Source: Exiguobacterium sp. BMC-KP (GTDB taxonomy: Bacteria; Bacillota; Bacilli; Exiguobacteriales; Exiguobacteriaceae). From it: DNA of 64,000 nucleotides. Below the pieces are notes generated by a model that had not been told where the DNA came from, searched no databases, and worked only from the letters and a program-made list of their open reading frames with translations. Position numbers and translations under genes: made by a program. The DNA lies in assembly GCF_001275385.1 (NCBI RefSeq), contig NZ_LGIW01000015.1:1488001-1552000 (forward strand), in the 5' to 3' direction. Of the stretch, positions 55,048 to 63,988 are shown one piece after another. The stretch's first letter is position 1, and each line of letters opens with the position of its first letter.

Positions 55048-56763
55048 TTAATCCACTCCTAAACGTTTTCGACCGAAGAATGCAAGTGCCTCTTCGGCAC
55101 TCCACGTATTGATGACATCAGACGCCTCCAAATAGGCTTTACGTGCATGAAGGACACCAAGTTTCATATCTTCTAACATTTCTGGTCGGTGTGTATCCGT
55201 ATTGATCAAAATCTTTACTCCGGCAGCCTTGGCTTTCGCAAGGGAACTTGCCGTCAAATCGAATCGCGCTGGGTTTGCGTTCATCTCAAGTGCTGTTCCT
55301 GTCTCTGCTGCTAATTCGATCAATCGATCGACGTTGACGGCATACCCTTCACGTCTACCGATGATTCGTCCCGTCGGATGGGCAATGAGAGAGACGTATG
55401 GATTACGACAAGCATTTTCGAGTCGTTGCATGATTTCTTCTTCTGTCTGATCAAACTTCGAGTGGATGGATGCAATGACATAATCCATCTCTTGTAAGAA
55501 GTCATCTTCATAGTCAAGTGATCCATCGGGCAAAATATCCATCTCGACACCACATAAAATCGTCATCTCGGGATGCTTTGCTCGCGCTGCTTCAATCTCG
55601 ACGCGTTGTGCACGCAAGCGATCTTCCGTCAATCCATTGACGAACTTCATGTACTTGCTGTGATCGGTGATCGCTATCCACGTATAGCCTCGTGCTGCAC
55701 ATGCATCGACTAATTCTTCGACAGACAAGGTACCATCTGACCACGTCGTATGCATATGAACATCCGCCTGAATGTCTTGTTCAATCAAGAGTTTTGATAA
55801 ATCCTGTTCGAACTCTTGCCGTTCCGCCCGTAATTCCGGTGCGATGAACGGTAAGTCATACCGTGCAAATAATTCTTCTTCCGTCTTTGGCTGCACTAAA
55901 CCGTTCTCCGTCTCGACACCATATTCAGAAATACTCTCTCCCCGTTCTTTGGCGAGTTGACGCATCCGAACATTATGATCTTTTGAACCCGTGAAATGGT
56001 GTAACGTTGACGCGTACGCCGCGTCATCCACGATTCGGAAATCAACCGCGATATAATAGACATCTCGTTTTAAGACGAGTGACACTTTCGTACTACCAGC
56101 AGCGATGACTTCATCAATCAGCGATAGTTCAAGAAGTTGCTCCTTGATCCGTTCCGGTTCGTTCGTCGAAAGGATGAAATCAAGATCCTTACATGTCTCT
56201 TCTGCCCGTCGGAAACTTCCACCGACTTCGAAGCGGATGACTTCATCAAACGTTGCAAGTGTCTGATTTAATTCAGCAACGACCTTTCGCATAACACCGT
56301 ATGGCAGACGCTCTGGTCGTGTTTCAAACGTTTCGAGCGCTTTGACGTATTTCTCGACCGTCTTCTTACCAAATCCAGGCATCGCCTCGACTGTACCATC
56401 CGCTAATTTCTCTGCAAAGGAATCCGCATCAATGACACCGACTTCATGCAGTTTAGCAAGTTTCTTACCACCAAGACCCGGAATTTTTAGTAAGGCGATC
56501 AACCCTTCCGGTACTTCTTGTTCGAGTTCCGTCAAAGCAGTACTCGTTCCGGTTTGTCGATATTCTTCCAGTACGGCAGCCGTTCCCTTACCAATCCCTT
56601 TCATCGCCGTGAAATCTTCGATCTCCATGAAGTCTGCATCAGACGCTTCGAGGATACTTGCTGCTTTTCGAAAAGCATTGATTTTAAATGGATTTTCCCC
56701 TTTGACCTCTAGGTAGACGGATATCCGTTCCAAGTGACGCATCGCATCTTGAATCGTACGCAT
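55048..56763 (-). CDS. polX: PolX DNA polymerase with PHP 3'-5' exonuclease
   Basis: A family X DNA repair polymerase of the gap-filling type. 571 residues from ATG 56763, which has GAGGGGAG ahead; frame to 56781 rejected. HhH motifs (about 50-70, 90-120), polymerase catalytic GSFRRAEETCKDLDFI (about 184-199, DLDF) and a C-terminal PHP domain starting DVHMHTTWSDG (about 334). Upstream of mutS2 as in Bacillus. Confidence 0.95.
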   Translation of the reverse strand: MRTIQDAMRHLERISVYLEVKGENPFKINAFRKAASILEASDADFMEIEDFTAMKGIGKGTAAVLEEYRQTGTSTALTELEQEVPEGLIALLKIPGLGGKKLAKLHEVGVIDADSFAEKLADGTVEAMPGFGKKTVEKYVKALETFETRPERLPYGVMRKVVAELNQTLATFDEVIRFEVGGSFRRAEETCKDLDFILSTNEPERIKEQLLELSLIDEVIAAGSTKVSLVLKRDVYYIAVDFRIVDDAAYASTLHHFTGSKDHNVRMRQLAKERGESISEYGVETENGLVQPKTEEELFARYDLPFIAPELRAERQEFEQDLSKLLIEQDIQADVHMHTTWSDGTLSVEELVDACAARGYTWIAITDHSKYMKFVNGLTEDRLRAQRVEIEAARAKHPEMTILCGVEMDILPDGSLDYEDDFLQEMDYVIASIHSKFDQTEEEIMQRLENACRNPYVSLIAHPTGRIIGRREGYAVNVDRLIELAAETGTALEMNANPARFDLTASSLAKAKAAGVKILINTDTHRPEMLEDMKLGVLHARKAYLEASDVINTWSAEEALAFFGRKRLGVD

Positions 56764-56780
56764 CTGCAATTCTCCCCTCA

Positions 56781-56805
56781 AAAAAAGCTCCCATTTAACG
56801 GGAGC
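56781..56805 (-). terminator. Hairpin between cvpA and polX
   Basis: GCTCCC/GGGAGC with loop GTTAAAT, followed by seven T residues on the minus strand. It ends zapA-cvpA transcripts at least in part. Confidence 0.78.
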
Positions 56806-56809
56806 ATGT

Positions 56810-57358
56810 TTATTTTATCAATCCAACTTTGTCCATCAGCCAGTTCGCAAGAAGCGGTGTATGCTGGATGATGAAGCTTGCTAAACTCGAATCTGCGATC
56901 GCATCTTGTATCGACTGGATCGGTACGAATGCTGCTAGGAACAAGAGTAAGAAGACAAAAATGTACATTTCGATAAAGCCGAAGACGCCACCTAATAATC
57001 CCTTAACTTGTTTTAAGATCGGTACGTTCGTCAACGAATCAAACATCGACAACAAGATTGCTAAGATGATTTTTGTACCGAAGAACAAAACGATGAACCA
57101 AAAGGCTTTGTAGAACACCTCATCGAGTCGTGCTGAACTCGGAATCGAAAACATCGTTAAGTCGATTCCCGCATCATCTAGCGTCGACGGATACGGTACC
57201 CACAAACGGAATTTCGTCGCTAGCTCTTCATAAAACGACAAGGCGACGATAAAAGAAATGATCAGGCTGAGCAAATGCCCGGCCTGCAATACGACTCCCC
57301 GTCGGACTCCCGTCATGACGCCTAAGGCGAGAAGTAATAAGATAACGAAAGAAATCAT
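56810..57358 (-). CDS. CvpA family membrane protein
   Basis: A 182-residue protein with four hydrophobic segments (about 1-20, 25-45, 83-108 and 128-150). MISFVILLLLALGVMTGVRRG and the GLLGGVFGFIEMYIF segment fit the CvpA/YshB family. Role unknown in Firmicutes; colicin V production in E. coli is indirect. It follows zapA by 3 bases. Confidence 0.85.
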   Translation of the reverse strand: MISFVILLLLALGVMTGVRRGVVLQAGHLLSLIISFIVALSFYEELATKFRLWVPYPSTLDDAGIDLTMFSIPSSARLDEVFYKAFWFIVLFFGTKIILAILLSMFDSLTNVPILKQVKGLLGGVFGFIEMYIFVFLLLFLAAFVPIQSIQDAIADSSLASFIIQHTPLLANWLMDKVGLIK

Positions 57359-57361
57359 AGT

Positions 57362-57598
57362 TTATAGTTCACCCAAATTCTTTTTTATTTTTACATAATC
57401 ACTACCAATATTAAGCGCCGCTAGGACGGCGATTTGACGAACGTCGAGTTGTGGTGCTTGTTCTCGGATTTCTCGAATTTTCGTATCCACGAGGAGACCC
57501 ACTTCGCGTACGTGTTCTGGCGACTCCGTTCCGACAATCGTATAATCATTGCCTGCGATATGAATCGTCGTCCGGTTCAACCCTTCTGAATCAGCCAT
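57362..57598 (-). CDS. zapA: Cell division protein ZapA
   Basis: A 78-residue protein that bundles FtsZ. ATG 57598 (MADSEGLNRTTIHIAGNDYTIVGTE) has GAGGAGGAC ahead. IHIAGNDYTIVG and ALNIGSDYVKIKKN are characteristic. Immediately upstream of cvpA and divergent from rnhC, as in B. subtilis. Confidence 0.93.
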   Translation of the reverse strand: MADSEGLNRTTIHIAGNDYTIVGTESPEHVREVGLLVDTKIREIREQAPQLDVRQIAVLAALNIGSDYVKIKKNLGEL

Positions 57599-57718
57599 TT
57601 TTCTGTCCTCCTCATACTTTGCTTCTTTCATATAGTACCATCATTTTCGTTTTAGGAAAAGAAGTCCCCCATCGGTCTTAAGGATGGTATGCTTAATCCC
57701 GGAAAGGGAGGTTATCTC

Positions 57719-58639
57719 GTGGGAACTACCGTTTTACGCTTATCTAAAGAAAAGCAAGACCTCATCATACAAGAGTTTAAACAAGGACAGACGAAGAGTC
57801 CACCCTATGCACGATTCGCCGTCAAAGTACCGGGTTGCGTCATCACGATTTACAATTCTGGAAAAGTGATGTTTCAAGGAACGGAGGCAGAAGCCATCGC
57901 ATCACGATATGGTACGGCTACACCAACGAAATCAAAGGAACCCGTTGTATCAACGTTACCAGATGGTTTTGCTGAATGGTCCGTCGCAGGTAGCGATGAA
58001 GTCGGCAAAGGTGACTTCTTTGGTCCGCTCGTCGTCGTTGCTTCTTTCGTTGATCGCAAGCACATCGCACTACTGCGGGAACTCGGTGTTCGTGATTCAA
58101 AACACCTGAATGATACCGAGATTCGTCGGATTGCTCGTGATCTTCACGCGGTCATTCCATATACGTATCGCGTCTTACACAATCCAGAATACAATCAGAT
58201 GCAACAGACGATGACACAAGGAAAGATGACTGCTCTGATGCATAATGATGTACTTGAGCGACTTCTTGACCAACTGGAGACAAAACCAGAAGCGATTTTG
58301 ATTGATCAGTTCGCTGAGAAAAATGTCTACTATAAACACTTATCTGGTGTTATGAATCCCGTTCGAGAAAATGTCTACTTCTCGACCAAGGCGGAACAAC
58401 TCCATGTCGCCGTCGCTGCCTCATCGATCATTGCTCGTGCGATTTTTCTGAAGGAAATGGACAAGTTGAGTGAAACAACAGGTGTCATCATTCCTAAAGG
58501 TGCTGGCGCGAAGGTCGATCAGGTCGCTGCTTCACTGATCTTACGTCATGGAGCTGACAAACTACGTGACTGGACGAAAGCCCATTTTGCCAATACGAAA
58601 AAGGCACAACAACTAGCTACGAAGCGAAACCGACCATGA
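57719..58639 (+). CDS. rnhC: Ribonuclease HIII
   Basis: Cleaves RNA in RNA-DNA hybrids. 306 residues from GTG 57719, with GGGAGG 7 bases ahead; the frame beginning at 57689 is rejected. N-terminal TBP-like substrate domain (about 1-85), then the catalytic domain with GSDEVGKGDFFGPLVV (about 90-105) and VRDSKHLND and YSTK-type motifs. Divergent from zapA. Confidence 0.94.
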   Translation: MGTTVLRLSKEKQDLIIQEFKQGQTKSPPYARFAVKVPGCVITIYNSGKVMFQGTEAEAIASRYGTATPTKSKEPVVSTLPDGFAEWSVAGSDEVGKGDFFGPLVVVASFVDRKHIALLRELGVRDSKHLNDTEIRRIARDLHAVIPYTYRVLHNPEYNQMQQTMTQGKMTALMHNDVLERLLDQLETKPEAILIDQFAEKNVYYKHLSGVMNPVRENVYFSTKAEQLHVAVAASSIIARAIFLKEMDKLSETTGVIIPKGAGAKVDQVAASLILRHGADKLRDWTKAHFANTKKAQQLATKRNRP

Positions 58640-58664
58640 CCCTTGCGGAATGGTCGGTTTTTTT
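58628..58664 (+). terminator. rnhC terminator
   Basis: Stem AACCGACCAT and complement around a 12-base loop, followed by seven T residues. The upstream arm covers the rnhC stop codon. It also faces the end of the murE-like gene on the other strand. Confidence 0.85.
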
Positions 58665-60132
58665 AAATGACAGATTCACCTTCAGACAACCGTTCTAATT
58701 CTGCAAGCAAGATAGTTTTTTCATTAAAAGGAATCGTTTTTGTACCGATTCGCTCTACTTCGTCGTGACCTTTCCCAACGATGACGATCCGTTGTCCTTC
58801 ATGAGCGAGATGTGCAGCTTGTACAAGGGCTTCATGACGGGACGGATGACAACCAATGACACGTTCTTGCTGAATATCAGCAATCAACTCTTCGATGATT
58901 TGTTCCGGTTCTTCCGATCTCGCATCATGAACGGTCACGATAATTTTCGAGCAATATTTACTTGCGATTCGCCCCATCTCCGCTCGTTTTGTACGGTCAC
59001 GTTCTCCGGCCGCACTTAAGACGACCGCTAGTGACTCTCCTGAAGAAGTAAGTGCCTCTAAACATTTTTCTAGACCATCCGGTGTATGCGCATAATCGAG
59101 ATAGATTTCACAAGGATCCCAGGCGAGCCGTTCGAGTCGTCCTTTCGGTAACTCTAACCCGGGAATATGACGAATCAGCGCGTACAGATTGGCGTCGCCC
59201 GCCCGCAATAATCCCATTGCCGCCGCTAAATTCGCTGCATTGAATTCACCAAGTAGAGCTGTCGGCACACGCGTCGTCGTCTCATCGATGCGCACGTTAA
59301 CAGTATCCGTCAGCCATTCGACTGCGATTTGTGACGTGCGGTACGGTTGAGTCGTATACCAAATGACCGGTTGCAAGGGTGCGGCTTCTCGCATGACGCG
59401 ACTCCAACCATCTTCTCGATTCAAGACGATGGCCCGTCCACTCGACGCAGCAACTTGCTGAAATAACAAGGCTTTCGTCTTTGCGTAATCTTCCATTGAA
59501 TGATGATAATCAAGGTGGTCATGTGTCAGATTCGTAAATGCTGCTGAGTGGAAGGACACCCCTTCTACTCGACCTTCAGCTAGTGCGTGAGAAGACACTT
59601 CGATGATGCAATCTGTCACACCTTTTTCGACCATTTCAAACAATAAACGATGTAGGATGATGGCTTCAGGCGTCGTATTGGGCGTCTCAATGAGTTCTTC
59701 ATCGATTCGTGCGCCGACCGTGCTGATCATGCCGGCTTTCACACCTGTTGCTCGAAAGAGATCGTAAGCCAATTTTGTCGTCGTCGTTTTCCCATTCGTG
59801 CCGGTCACACCGTAGACGCGCATTTTTCGACTCGGTTGATCGTAAAAGGAATCTGCTACTTTCCCGGCAGCCCTCTTGGTATTTTCGATTAGAATAACAG
59901 GAATCGTCATATCCTTTAATGCTTCTTCCGCTAAAATGGCAGCTGCTCCATTGCGTTCAGCTTCTCTTGCATATCGATGACCATCTACCGTGTAGCCGCG
60001 AACACAAATAAACAGACTTCCTGGTATCACTTTTCGTGAATCTGTTTCAATACTCGTAATCATCGGATTTGAATCTGTTTGCAAGTTGAAAAGTGATATT
60101 AATGATGATAAAGATTTCGGACGAGGCTTCAT
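58663..60132 (-). CDS. MurE-like UDP-N-acetylmuramoyl-tripeptide ligase
   Basis: A Mur ligase of 489 residues. ATP loop VTGTNGKTTTTK (about 110-121), THDHLDYHHSMEDYAKTK with the carbamylated-Lys position (about 215-232), LDYAHTPDGLEKCL and the C-terminal GKGHDEVERI. The substrate-recognition motif, DNPR in meso-diaminopimelate MurE and DNPA in the Lys-adding enzyme of S. aureus, reads HDAR here (VTVHDARSEEP). So the third residue specificity is not predictable. It stands outside the division/cell wall cluster, so a second murE copy is likely elsewhere. Start at ATG 60132 with an AAGGGAAG site; spacing is a little long. The gene is divergent from a two-component system. Confidence 0.85.
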   Translation of the reverse strand: MKPRPKSLSSLISLFNLQTDSNPMITSIETDSRKVIPGSLFICVRGYTVDGHRYAREAERNGAAAILAEEALKDMTIPVILIENTKRAAGKVADSFYDQPSRKMRVYGVTGTNGKTTTTKLAYDLFRATGVKAGMISTVGARIDEELIETPNTTPEAIILHRLLFEMVEKGVTDCIIEVSSHALAEGRVEGVSFHSAAFTNLTHDHLDYHHSMEDYAKTKALLFQQVAASSGRAIVLNREDGWSRVMREAAPLQPVIWYTTQPYRTSQIAVEWLTDTVNVRIDETTTRVPTALLGEFNAANLAAAMGLLRAGDANLYALIRHIPGLELPKGRLERLAWDPCEIYLDYAHTPDGLEKCLEALTSSGESLAVVLSAAGERDRTKRAEMGRIASKYCSKIIVTVHDARSEEPEQIIEELIADIQQERVIGCHPSRHEALVQAAHLAHEGQRIVIVGKGHDEVERIGTKTIPFNEKTILLAELERLSEGESVI

Positions 60133-60262
60133 GATGTTTGCTTCCCTTCCTTGTCTCAAGATTCGCTTTATTTGGTTTAATATAAATGACTTGATGCATC
60201 ATTTGTATATCTTCACCTAAACTTCAGATGAGTATGTTACAACTAACGATGAGGTGAACGAT

Positions 60263-60925
60263 ATGACGCATATTTTAATCGCAGAAGATGAATACGATAT
60301 CAGGGAACTACTAACAGAATTATTGAACTCCAATGGATACGTAGTAACTAGCGCAGCAAACGGCATGGAAGCCTTACAACTTTACCGATCAAGCTCGTTT
60401 GATTTAATCATATTAGATATCATGATGCCTTTCTTCGATGGTTTTGAGGTCGCACGCAACATTCGTAAAGAATCACAAACGCCGATTATTTTTTTAACCG
60501 CTCTGCAAGATGAAGAGAACCAAGTGAAAGGGTTTGATCTCGGAATCGATGATTACATTGCAAAACCTTTTTCCCTTCGTATTTTACTCAGACGGATTGA
60601 AGCCGTTATCAGACGCATACAATCAAATGAAGTAGAATCACTCTCATTTCGAGAGATTACCCTTTTTCCATCAAGCTATAACGTATTCATTTCCGGAAAT
60701 CCGACGACATTAACACTTAAGGAATTTCAAATTCTTCATTTACTACTCGAATATCCCGGTCGTGTACTCGAACGAGAACAGCTGATTCAGCAACTTTGGG
60801 GGTTTGATGCCCTCGGAGATACGCGATTCTTGGATACACATATTAAAAACCTAAGAAAAAAAATAAACGTACCTTACATTCAAACGGTGAAAGGAGTCGG
60901 CTATAAGCTTGAAGCACCTAACTAA
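60263..60925 (+). CDS. OmpR-family response regulator
   Basis: A two-component response regulator of 220 residues. Receiver domain with phospho-Asp52 (LIILDIMMP), acidic pair in IAEDEYD and Lys in YIAKPF; C-terminal winged helix (about 125-220) with LTLKEFQILHLLLEYPGRVLER. ATG 60263 is preferred to GTG 60254 because GAGGTG then lies 6 bases ahead. It overlaps the histidine kinase by 17 bases. Target genes are not evident; the neighbouring MarR/MFS pair or murE-like gene are candidates. Confidence 0.92.
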   Translation: MTHILIAEDEYDIRELLTELLNSNGYVVTSAANGMEALQLYRSSSFDLIILDIMMPFFDGFEVARNIRKESQTPIIFLTALQDEENQVKGFDLGIDDYIAKPFSLRILLRRIEAVIRRIQSNEVESLSFREITLFPSSYNVFISGNPTTLTLKEFQILHLLLEYPGRVLEREQLIQQLWGFDALGDTRFLDTHIKNLRKKINVPYIQTVKGVGYKLEAPN

Positions 60926-62297
60926 ACGTCAAGGAATCACTGCTAAATTATTTCTTTTGACGATGAGCTTACTCATCGTCGCTGTCCTCTCGACGGTCGG
61001 TTTTCTATATGCCTCGCTACCTTCGTATTATCAGTCCTATCGAGAAGAACAATTTCATTCGACGATGGCATCTATTAAACAAAAAAGTAAAGAACGTTCA
61101 ATCGAAGAACTCATTCCATTGCTTGATCAACTGACAGACAAAGGAATTCGTTTTTCACTTTGGACGGAGGACGACCAACTTTTATATGCACCAGGTTTTG
61201 GTCGCGGACCGATTCGCCGCACTACAGATAACTCTCCCGCCGGAACGATCCAAGATTCGGTTCCACTGCAACTGAACAATCAAACCGTTACCCTCGATGC
61301 CGATCAAATGATTCAACCGATTGATGAGGTTAAAGCTGTCTTGTTAAAACTAGCACCCTATATCGTTTTCCCGCTTCTATTGTTAGCAGGTCTCGCTGCC
61401 TATCTTTACTCACGTACCATCTCTCGACCGCTACTCTCCATCAATCAAGCGACGAAGGAATTAGCGAATTTAAACTTTGCTATCCGTACCCATCACCACT
61501 CGACGGATGAACTGGGTGATTTATCAAGAAACATCAATCAGCTCGCCACAACACTGGAGGTGACGATGGATTCTTTACATGCCTCCAATGAACGCCTTCG
61601 TCTAGAAGCGGAAAAAGATCGATTACGTGACGCGGAACGAAGACAGCTATTCCTCGCTATCTCCCATGAGTTAAAAACACCCGTTACGATCATCAAAGGT
61701 CAAGTTGAAGGGATGCTCTTGAATCTAGGGGTCTACCGCGACCGTGATTATTATTTGGAACGCGCTAGTCAGGTGATTGAAAACATGGAGCGCCTGATTG
61801 CTGCGTTGCTCGAAGTCGCCCGTGTCGAACAAATGGCACTCCACTTCGAGGAAACGAACCTTCGTCTCCTACTCGAACAACAACTTGATCAATTCGGACA
61901 ACTCATTCATGATCGACAGTTACTCGTGATTTCACCCAAGGAAGACTGGAACGTCAACACGGATCGTCACTTATTGGAGCGTGCTTTTCATAACGTGTTG
62001 ATGAATGCCATCTCGTATACGGCTCCCGGCGGAACGATTCTAATCGAGATGACTAGTGAACGAAGCGGTGTGACGCTAACGATCACGAACTCGCCGACCA
62101 TTCAAGATTCCAGTGATACTGCGGCATGGTTCCATCCCCTTACTCGCGCTGAACAATCACGAAATCGAATTCATGGTGGCAGTGGTCTCGGACTTTATTT
62201 AGTACATCAGATCATGGATCGATTAGACTTAAAGACAACTTTGGCTGGAACACCTGATCAAGTACGATTCACAACGTTTTTTAAGACTACTCCCTGA
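60909..62297 (+). CDS. Sensor histidine kinase
   Basis: A 462-residue kinase starting with TTG. Two membrane segments (about 12-34 and 148-169) flank a 110-residue sensor domain, followed by HAMP (about 170-222), HisKA with His253 in AISHELKTPVTIIKGQ, and HATPase_c with NVLMNAISYTAPGG and GGSGLGLYLVHQIM. The D-box is degenerate. Pairs with the regulator just upstream. No LPxTG, PAS or cysteine in the sensor domain, so the signal is unknown. Confidence 0.92.
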   Translation: MKHLTKRQGITAKLFLLTMSLLIVAVLSTVGFLYASLPSYYQSYREEQFHSTMASIKQKSKERSIEELIPLLDQLTDKGIRFSLWTEDDQLLYAPGFGRGPIRRTTDNSPAGTIQDSVPLQLNNQTVTLDADQMIQPIDEVKAVLLKLAPYIVFPLLLLAGLAAYLYSRTISRPLLSINQATKELANLNFAIRTHHHSTDELGDLSRNINQLATTLEVTMDSLHASNERLRLEAEKDRLRDAERRQLFLAISHELKTPVTIIKGQVEGMLLNLGVYRDRDYYLERASQVIENMERLIAALLEVARVEQMALHFEETNLRLLLEQQLDQFGQLIHDRQLLVISPKEDWNVNTDRHLLERAFHNVLMNAISYTAPGGTILIEMTSERSGVTLTITNSPTIQDSSDTAAWFHPLTRAEQSRNRIHGGSGLGLYLVHQIMDRLDLKTTLAGTPDQVRFTTFFKTTP

Positions 62298-62304
62298 TTT
62301 CTAC

Positions 62305-62334
62305 TTGCCAAAGAAGTAAGGAATCCGCTATACT
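62305..62334 (+). promoter_or_regulatory. marR-MFS promoter
   Basis: TTGCCA and TATACT with an 18-base spacer. The -10 overlaps the first bases of the 32-bp palindrome that follows. Confidence 0.75.
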
Positions 62335-62364
62335 CCTTTAAGTTAACTAGTTAACTTAAAGGAG
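62333..62364. promoter_or_regulatory. 32-bp perfect palindrome, probable MarR operator
   Basis: A perfect loopless inverted repeat of 32 bp centred on 62348.5, core GTTAACTAGTTAAC. It starts on the last two bases of the -10 and ends inside the AAAGGAGG ribosome-binding site of the MarR gene. As DNA it is a fine operator for a dimeric MarR repressor; as RNA it would also hide the ribosome-binding site. Confidence 0.8.
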
Positions 62365-62372
62365 GTTTTTTT

Positions 62373-62810
62373 ATGTCATCCCAACAAGAAGATATTCTCG
62401 GACAACTGTCAAAAGTTGCTCGCCTCGTCAAACGAGACATCGATGCCACGTTGACACAATATTCGTTACACACCGGACAATGGGCACTCTTAAAGGCAGT
62501 ATCCTTACTTGAACCGGTCTCACAGGTCACTCTGTCGAAATACTTAGTCATCGAAAAACCAGCTGTCACAAAAACAGTCGCCCGATTAGAAGAACTAGGA
62601 TTCATCTTTCGACAGAACTCGGGACGTCATCGTCTGGTCGAGTTGACCTCGCAGGCGCGCGACTTGTTTCATACGATTGATGCATCCGTACAACAAGCAC
62701 ATCGTACATTTTTAGACGAACTATCTCCAGAAGACCAGTCTACCTTAGAGCGTCTGATGACTCAGCTACTGCATACTCATCGTCAGGTCGAACAGGAGGA
62801 ATCATCGTGA
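62373..62810 (+). CDS. MarR-family transcriptional regulator
   Basis: A winged-helix repressor of 145 residues. The DNA-binding region is VTLSKYLVIEKPAVTKTVARLEELGFIFRQ (about 50-79) with wing NSGRHRLVELT. It starts 8 bases after the palindromic operator and overlaps the MFS gene by 4 bases, the standard layout of an autorepressed MarR-efflux pair. Ligand unknown. Confidence 0.92.
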   Translation: MSSQQEDILGQLSKVARLVKRDIDATLTQYSLHTGQWALLKAVSLLEPVSQVTLSKYLVIEKPAVTKTVARLEELGFIFRQNSGRHRLVELTSQARDLFHTIDASVQQAHRTFLDELSPEDQSTLERLMTQLLHTHRQVEQEESS

Positions 62811-63988
62811 ACCGTTTATTCCACCGGCATTATTTGACGACATTACTCGTCAATCTCTTATTGTTCATAACGTTTTACTTATTGAATGCGTCCCTGCCTC
62901 TACTTGCCGCTCAAAAATTCGAGGTATCACAAGGCTCACTCGGATGGGTTGTGACAGCATTCGTACTCGCGACGGTCTGCTCACGTCCATTGATTGGTCA
63001 TTGGCTCGATCGATACGAACTGAAACGAATGTTACTGTTATCAGCTAGTCTGTTTACCCTCTTTAGCTGTCTCTACTTGATCATCCTCCCGATCGAGTCA
63101 TTCGGTCTATTACTCATCATTCGTGTGTTACATGGATTCAGTTTCGGTATGATTTCTTCTTCACTGAGTTTAAGCGTCACGACTTTGATTCCTAAGCAAC
63201 GTCAGGGTGAAGGAATGGGCTACTTCGTTCTTTCGATGAATCTCGCTTCCGTCCTCGGTCCTGTCATCGGATTGACATTGATTGCTCATGATGTCATGGT
63301 CTGGTATTTCATGACAGTCGCTTTGCTCGCCATCTGTTCATTTCTTTTCGTGATCCGTTTACCGTTGACGAGCAGTCATATTCCGCACACATCACCATTT
63401 CGGCTCCGCCAATCGCTCTTCTTAGCCAGTCCCGTCTTATTGCTGGCTACGAGCTTTGCGGGAATTGCGATTTCTAGTACTTCTGCATTCATCTCCTTGT
63501 ATGCCGATTCCATTCACCATGTGGCGTATGCCTCTTACTTTTATGGACTGGCTGCACTCGGTATGGTAGCCATTCGTCCACTAGCCGGTAAACGGTTCGA
63601 CCGGAAAGGACCAGCTTCCGTGCTTGTTCCGTCCTATGGTTTGTATGCGGTTGGATTCCTAGTGCTCGGATTCTTTCCAACACTCTACGGTTTATTGTCC
63701 GCCGCCCTCATCATCGGCATCGGTTCCGCCTCCATCTTCCCAGGATTGCAGACGGTCATGTTGACGCATGCAGCTCCTGCACAAAAAGGCAAAGCCATCT
63801 CTACATTTTTCCTCGCCTATGACAGCGGCTTTGGCATAGGTGCCTTTCTTCTATCGGGCATCGCGGCAAAAACTGGGTACTCAAATATGTTTTTGATTTG
63901 CAGTCTCGTCGTCGTCAGCAGCGGACTCTTATACGGGTATTCGAGACGTTCCTCCGCTACAGCAAACAATCAGGACATTGCCTCATAA
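62807..63988 (+). CDS. MFS transporter, probable drug efflux
   Basis: A 393-residue major facilitator with about 12 membrane segments. RPLIGHWLDRYELKRML (about 65-81) is the motif A loop between segments 2 and 3, repeated in weaker form after segment 8 (RPLAGKRFDRKGP). The start is GTG, overlapping marR as GTGA, with AGGAGG 9 bases ahead. Under control of the upstream MarR, it probably exports a toxic compound; the substrate is unknown. Confidence 0.9.
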   Translation: MNRLFHRHYLTTLLVNLLLFITFYLLNASLPLLAAQKFEVSQGSLGWVVTAFVLATVCSRPLIGHWLDRYELKRMLLLSASLFTLFSCLYLIILPIESFGLLLIIRVLHGFSFGMISSSLSLSVTTLIPKQRQGEGMGYFVLSMNLASVLGPVIGLTLIAHDVMVWYFMTVALLAICSFLFVIRLPLTSSHIPHTSPFRLRQSLFLASPVLLLATSFAGIAISSTSAFISLYADSIHHVAYASYFYGLAALGMVAIRPLAGKRFDRKGPASVLVPSYGLYAVGFLVLGFFPTLYGLLSAALIIGIGSASIFPGLQTVMLTHAAPAQKGKAISTFFLAYDSGFGIGAFLLSGIAAKTGYSNMFLICSLVVVSSGLLYGYSRRSSATANNQDIAS

